A DNA stretch of 41,135 nt from an uncultured Bacilli bacterium (GTDB lineage Bacteria; Bacillota_I; Bacilli_A; RF39; UBA660): the NCBI GenBank assembly GCA_934096105.1, contig CAKOLH010000008.1:1-41135 (forward strand), given 5' to 3'. Positions within the stretch are counted from its first letter, which is position 1. Every line of letters starts with the position of its first letter. Positions 39,627-41,135 of the stretch are shown one piece after another. Made by a program: the position numbers and the translations under genes. The notes below the pieces were generated by a model that did no database searches, was not told the origin of the DNA, and worked only from the letters and a program-made list of their open reading frames with translations.

Positions 39627-40044
39627 TGTTTTTCTCCTTATTTAAATAGTCTTGTAATATTATTTGCGCGGCAATACTATCTACTTTTTTCTTTCTCTTT
39701 TTACGAGACATATCAGCCTCAATTAGAATACTATTTGATATTACTGAGGTTAGTCTTTCATCAAACATTATAACAGGAAGACTAGTAGATTTCTCAAGTA
39801 ATTCTTTATACTTTAATGTTATCTCTGCGCGTTCTCCAAGTGTATTATTCATATTCTTAGGAAGGCCTAATATTATTTTAGTAATATTATATTCTTTAAT
39901 AATATCTTTTATTTCATTAATAGTACTTCCATAATCTTCATCTTTAAAGAATATAGTTTTGTAAGTAGATGCAATTGTTAAGGTTGTATCAGACATAGCA
40001 AGACCTACTGTCTTACTACCTAAATCTATTCCTAAATATCTCAT
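39619..40044 (-). CDS. ruvX: Holliday junction resolvase-like protein RuvX/YqgF
   Basis: 141 residues, full length. RNase H-like fold: MRYLGIDLGSKTVGLAMSD (first Asp), IILGLPKNMNNT, and MFDERLTSV, KVDSIAAQIILQDYL (later acidic residues). The family acts in pre-16S rRNA processing and possibly recombination. It overlaps ireB by 4 bp (ATGA). Confidence 0.94.
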   Translation of the reverse strand: MRYLGIDLGSKTVGLAMSDTTLTIASTYKTIFFKDEDYGSTINEIKDIIKEYNITKIILGLPKNMNNTLGERAEITLKYKELLEKSTSLPVIMFDERLTSVISNSILIEADMSRKKRKKKVDSIAAQIILQDYLNKEKNNG

Positions 40045-40286
40045 TTTAAATAATTCTTAAGTAGGACTTCTACTAGTACTGTACGATCTATTTTGGCTAT
40101 TTTGTTTCTTGCTTCTTTATATGAAGAAATATAGCCTAAATCACCAGATATTATATATCCTACTATTTGGTTAATTGGATTATAGCCTCTCTCTTCAAGG
40201 GATTCAAGAACATCACGAAGAGTACTTTTAACAACTTCATCATTTACTTCTGATATATCAAAATGTATTGTAGTATTACTATCCAT
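40041..40286 (-). CDS. ireB: IreB family regulatory protein (UPF0297)
   Basis: 81 residues from the ATG at 40286 (GAGGTG six bases upstream; the GTG at 40295 is part of that site). It contains TTIHFDIS, LESLEERGYNPINQIVGYIISGD and LGYISSYKEARNKI, the hallmark of the family. In Enterococcus IreB is phosphorylated by the kinase IreK and affects cephalosporin resistance. First gene of the ireB-ruvX-DUF1292-mltG operon. Confidence 0.94.
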   Translation of the reverse strand: MDSNTTIHFDISEVNDEVVKSTLRDVLESLEERGYNPINQIVGYIISGDLGYISSYKEARNKIAKIDRTVLVEVLLKNYLK

Positions 40287-40310
40287 ATATATCACCTCTA
40301 TTACAATTTT

Positions 40311-40339
40311 ATTCTACCATAATTTAAATTATTTAACAA
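40311..40339 (-). promoter_or_regulatory. Promoter of the ireB operon
   Basis: TTGTTA (40339-40334), 17-base spacer, TAGAAT (40316-40311). Confidence 0.65.
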
Positions 40340-40364
40340 GTATATTTTTAATACTTTACAATGA

Positions 40365-41003
40365 TTATTTTCTTGTTAATTTTTTTACTTTATTTTTATT
40401 ACTTTGTAATTCTTTAAGTGACACTATTGTTTTTGTGTTTAATAGTTCATTAAGTTCTTCTTTAGAATGTTTTTTCATTTCTTGAGATAGAATATTAAGA
40501 GCTTTTTTCATTTCATTGGTATCGCTAATTAATTCAAATGCATCTGAAGACTTATAAATATCTTTATCTAAATATGGATATTCGTTATAGAATTTAATGG
40601 GATATAGCTTTATAGCGTCTTTACTTTTACTATTACATGCCAGAAGAACACTGCCATTTTTATAAGTATCGTTTAAACTTATAGCGACATTATCTACTTC
40701 TGACTCTTCACTATTAATATGAATGCTATCACTGGCATTAATTATATTACCTAATGTTTCGTTAAATGTTTTAATGTTTTCATAATACTTTTTTCTTCTA
40801 TCTCGTGCTTTTTTTACATTGACTAATGGAATGATATTAAATATAATATCACTATTCATATTATTAAAATAGATTCTAAGTATTTTACCTAAAGAATAGT
40901 GTTCTTTATTTAGTACTGATCTAAATTTTATTTTAATTACATTTGAAATATCTGTTACAAAGGTAGTAACCACTAATATACAATAAATATCTAATAAACT
41001 CAT
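40365..41003 (-). CDS. Hypothetical protein, 212 residues, possible N-terminal anchor
   Basis: Starts at the ATG at 41003 (GGTGAG upstream). A moderately hydrophobic N-terminus (LLDIYCILVVTTFVTDIS) could be a membrane anchor, and a second hydrophobic patch is FNIIPLVNV. The rest is charged and partly helical (RDRRKKYYENIKTFNETLGN), ending in a Lys-rich tail. I do not recognise the family. In Bacillus the gene before ireB is alaS; here this unknown gene takes that place. An IS end lies 60 bp upstream. Confidence 0.65.
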   Translation of the reverse strand: MSLLDIYCILVVTTFVTDISNVIKIKFRSVLNKEHYSLGKILRIYFNNMNSDIIFNIIPLVNVKKARDRRKKYYENIKTFNETLGNIINASDSIHINSEESEVDNVAISLNDTYKNGSVLLACNSKSKDAIKLYPIKFYNEYPYLDKDIYKSSDAFELISDTNEMKKALNILSQEMKKHSKEELNELLNTKTIVSLKELQSNKNKVKKLTRK

Positions 41004-41062
41004 TTTTCTCACCAAAACCTTTGGTTCATATTATAGCATAAAAGAAAGAAAAAAAGAATAAA

Positions 41063-41097
41063 TGAAGTTGTAAGATAAAAGTAGACACTAAAAGAAT
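41063..41097 (+). mobile_element. IS3-like insertion sequence terminus (right window edge)
   Basis: Inward from 41063: TGAAGTTGTAAGATAAAAGT, then AGACACTAAAAGAAT. It matches the inverted terminus at 39-73 in 30 of 35 bases. The window ends 38 bases later in AGGAGG, probably the ribosome binding site of the element's first frame (orfA), whose start lies just outside. The different tips suggest the left and right ends of the element, from two copies. Confidence 0.6.
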
Positions 41098-41135
41098 GTG
41101 TTTGCTTTTTCTTTTGTTAAAATAGAAATAGGAGG

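Overview
This window is AT-rich DNA from a low-GC Bacillota, most likely an uncultured gut lineage of Bacilli (RF39- or Erysipelotrichales-like; the lineage is inferred). Codon use is standard: TGA ends the DUF2207 gene, so this is not the mycoplasma code. Cell-wall genes (rodA/ftsW, mltG, an OatA-like O-acyltransferase, lgt) and sporulation genes (spoVAC-AD-AE, spoVB, a spoIIAA-like gene beside a SigF/G-type sigma factor, ylbD/ylbE) point to a walled, probably endospore-forming organism. Both window edges are termini of an IS3-like insertion sequence, so the window probably ends where an assembly broke on repeats.

Layout. 1-73: IS end. 79-3440: a ClpX-like protein with a damaged P-loop behind aspS, which has a T-box leader with a very short Stem I. 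About 3489-3606: a candidate free-standing small RNA. 3613-5500: NatAB-like ABC exporter. 5641-6183: unknown gene. 6299-9167: ComN-like regulator, relA, dtd. 9246-10564: XRE regulator, sigma factor and SpoIIAA-like protein, with no anti-sigma gene between the last two. 10600-12000: IS200/605-type TnpB. 12235-15166: lemA, DUF2207, ygjP. 15264-16900: lgt, trxB. 17086-19239: unknown gene, rodA, ylbD, ylbE. 19319-22960: membrane-anchored small protein and a 1037-residue surface protein with InlB-type repeats. 23107-27808: str operon (rpsL, rpsG, an extra small gene, fusA, tuf). 28105-31255: degenerate ZnuA-like lipoprotein, tRNA-Met, HelD-like RNA polymerase recycling factor with a leader terminator. 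31489-38116: OatA-like protein, spoVA genes, spoVB, M3 peptidase. 38239-41003: mltG, DUF1292, ruvX, ireB and an unknown gene, then the second IS end.

The most novel signals are non-coding. (1) At least eleven short hairpins lie in five tandem clusters. Their stems differ, but in one orientation the apical sequence is always AC(C/T)...(A/G)G(G/A) and can fold with a single bulged A. (2) A free-standing structured RNA at about 3524-3606 has its own promoter and a terminal T-run. (3) The aspS T-box has its specifier in the terminal loop of a minimal Stem I, and its GTCCCT strand can pair with the aspS ribosome binding site. (4) The helD leader carries an intrinsic terminator. On the protein side, several family members have lost key residues: the ClpX-like ATPase, the ZnuA-like lipoprotein and a second SGNH domain in the OatA-like protein. 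The sporulation sigma operon lacks spoIIAB.
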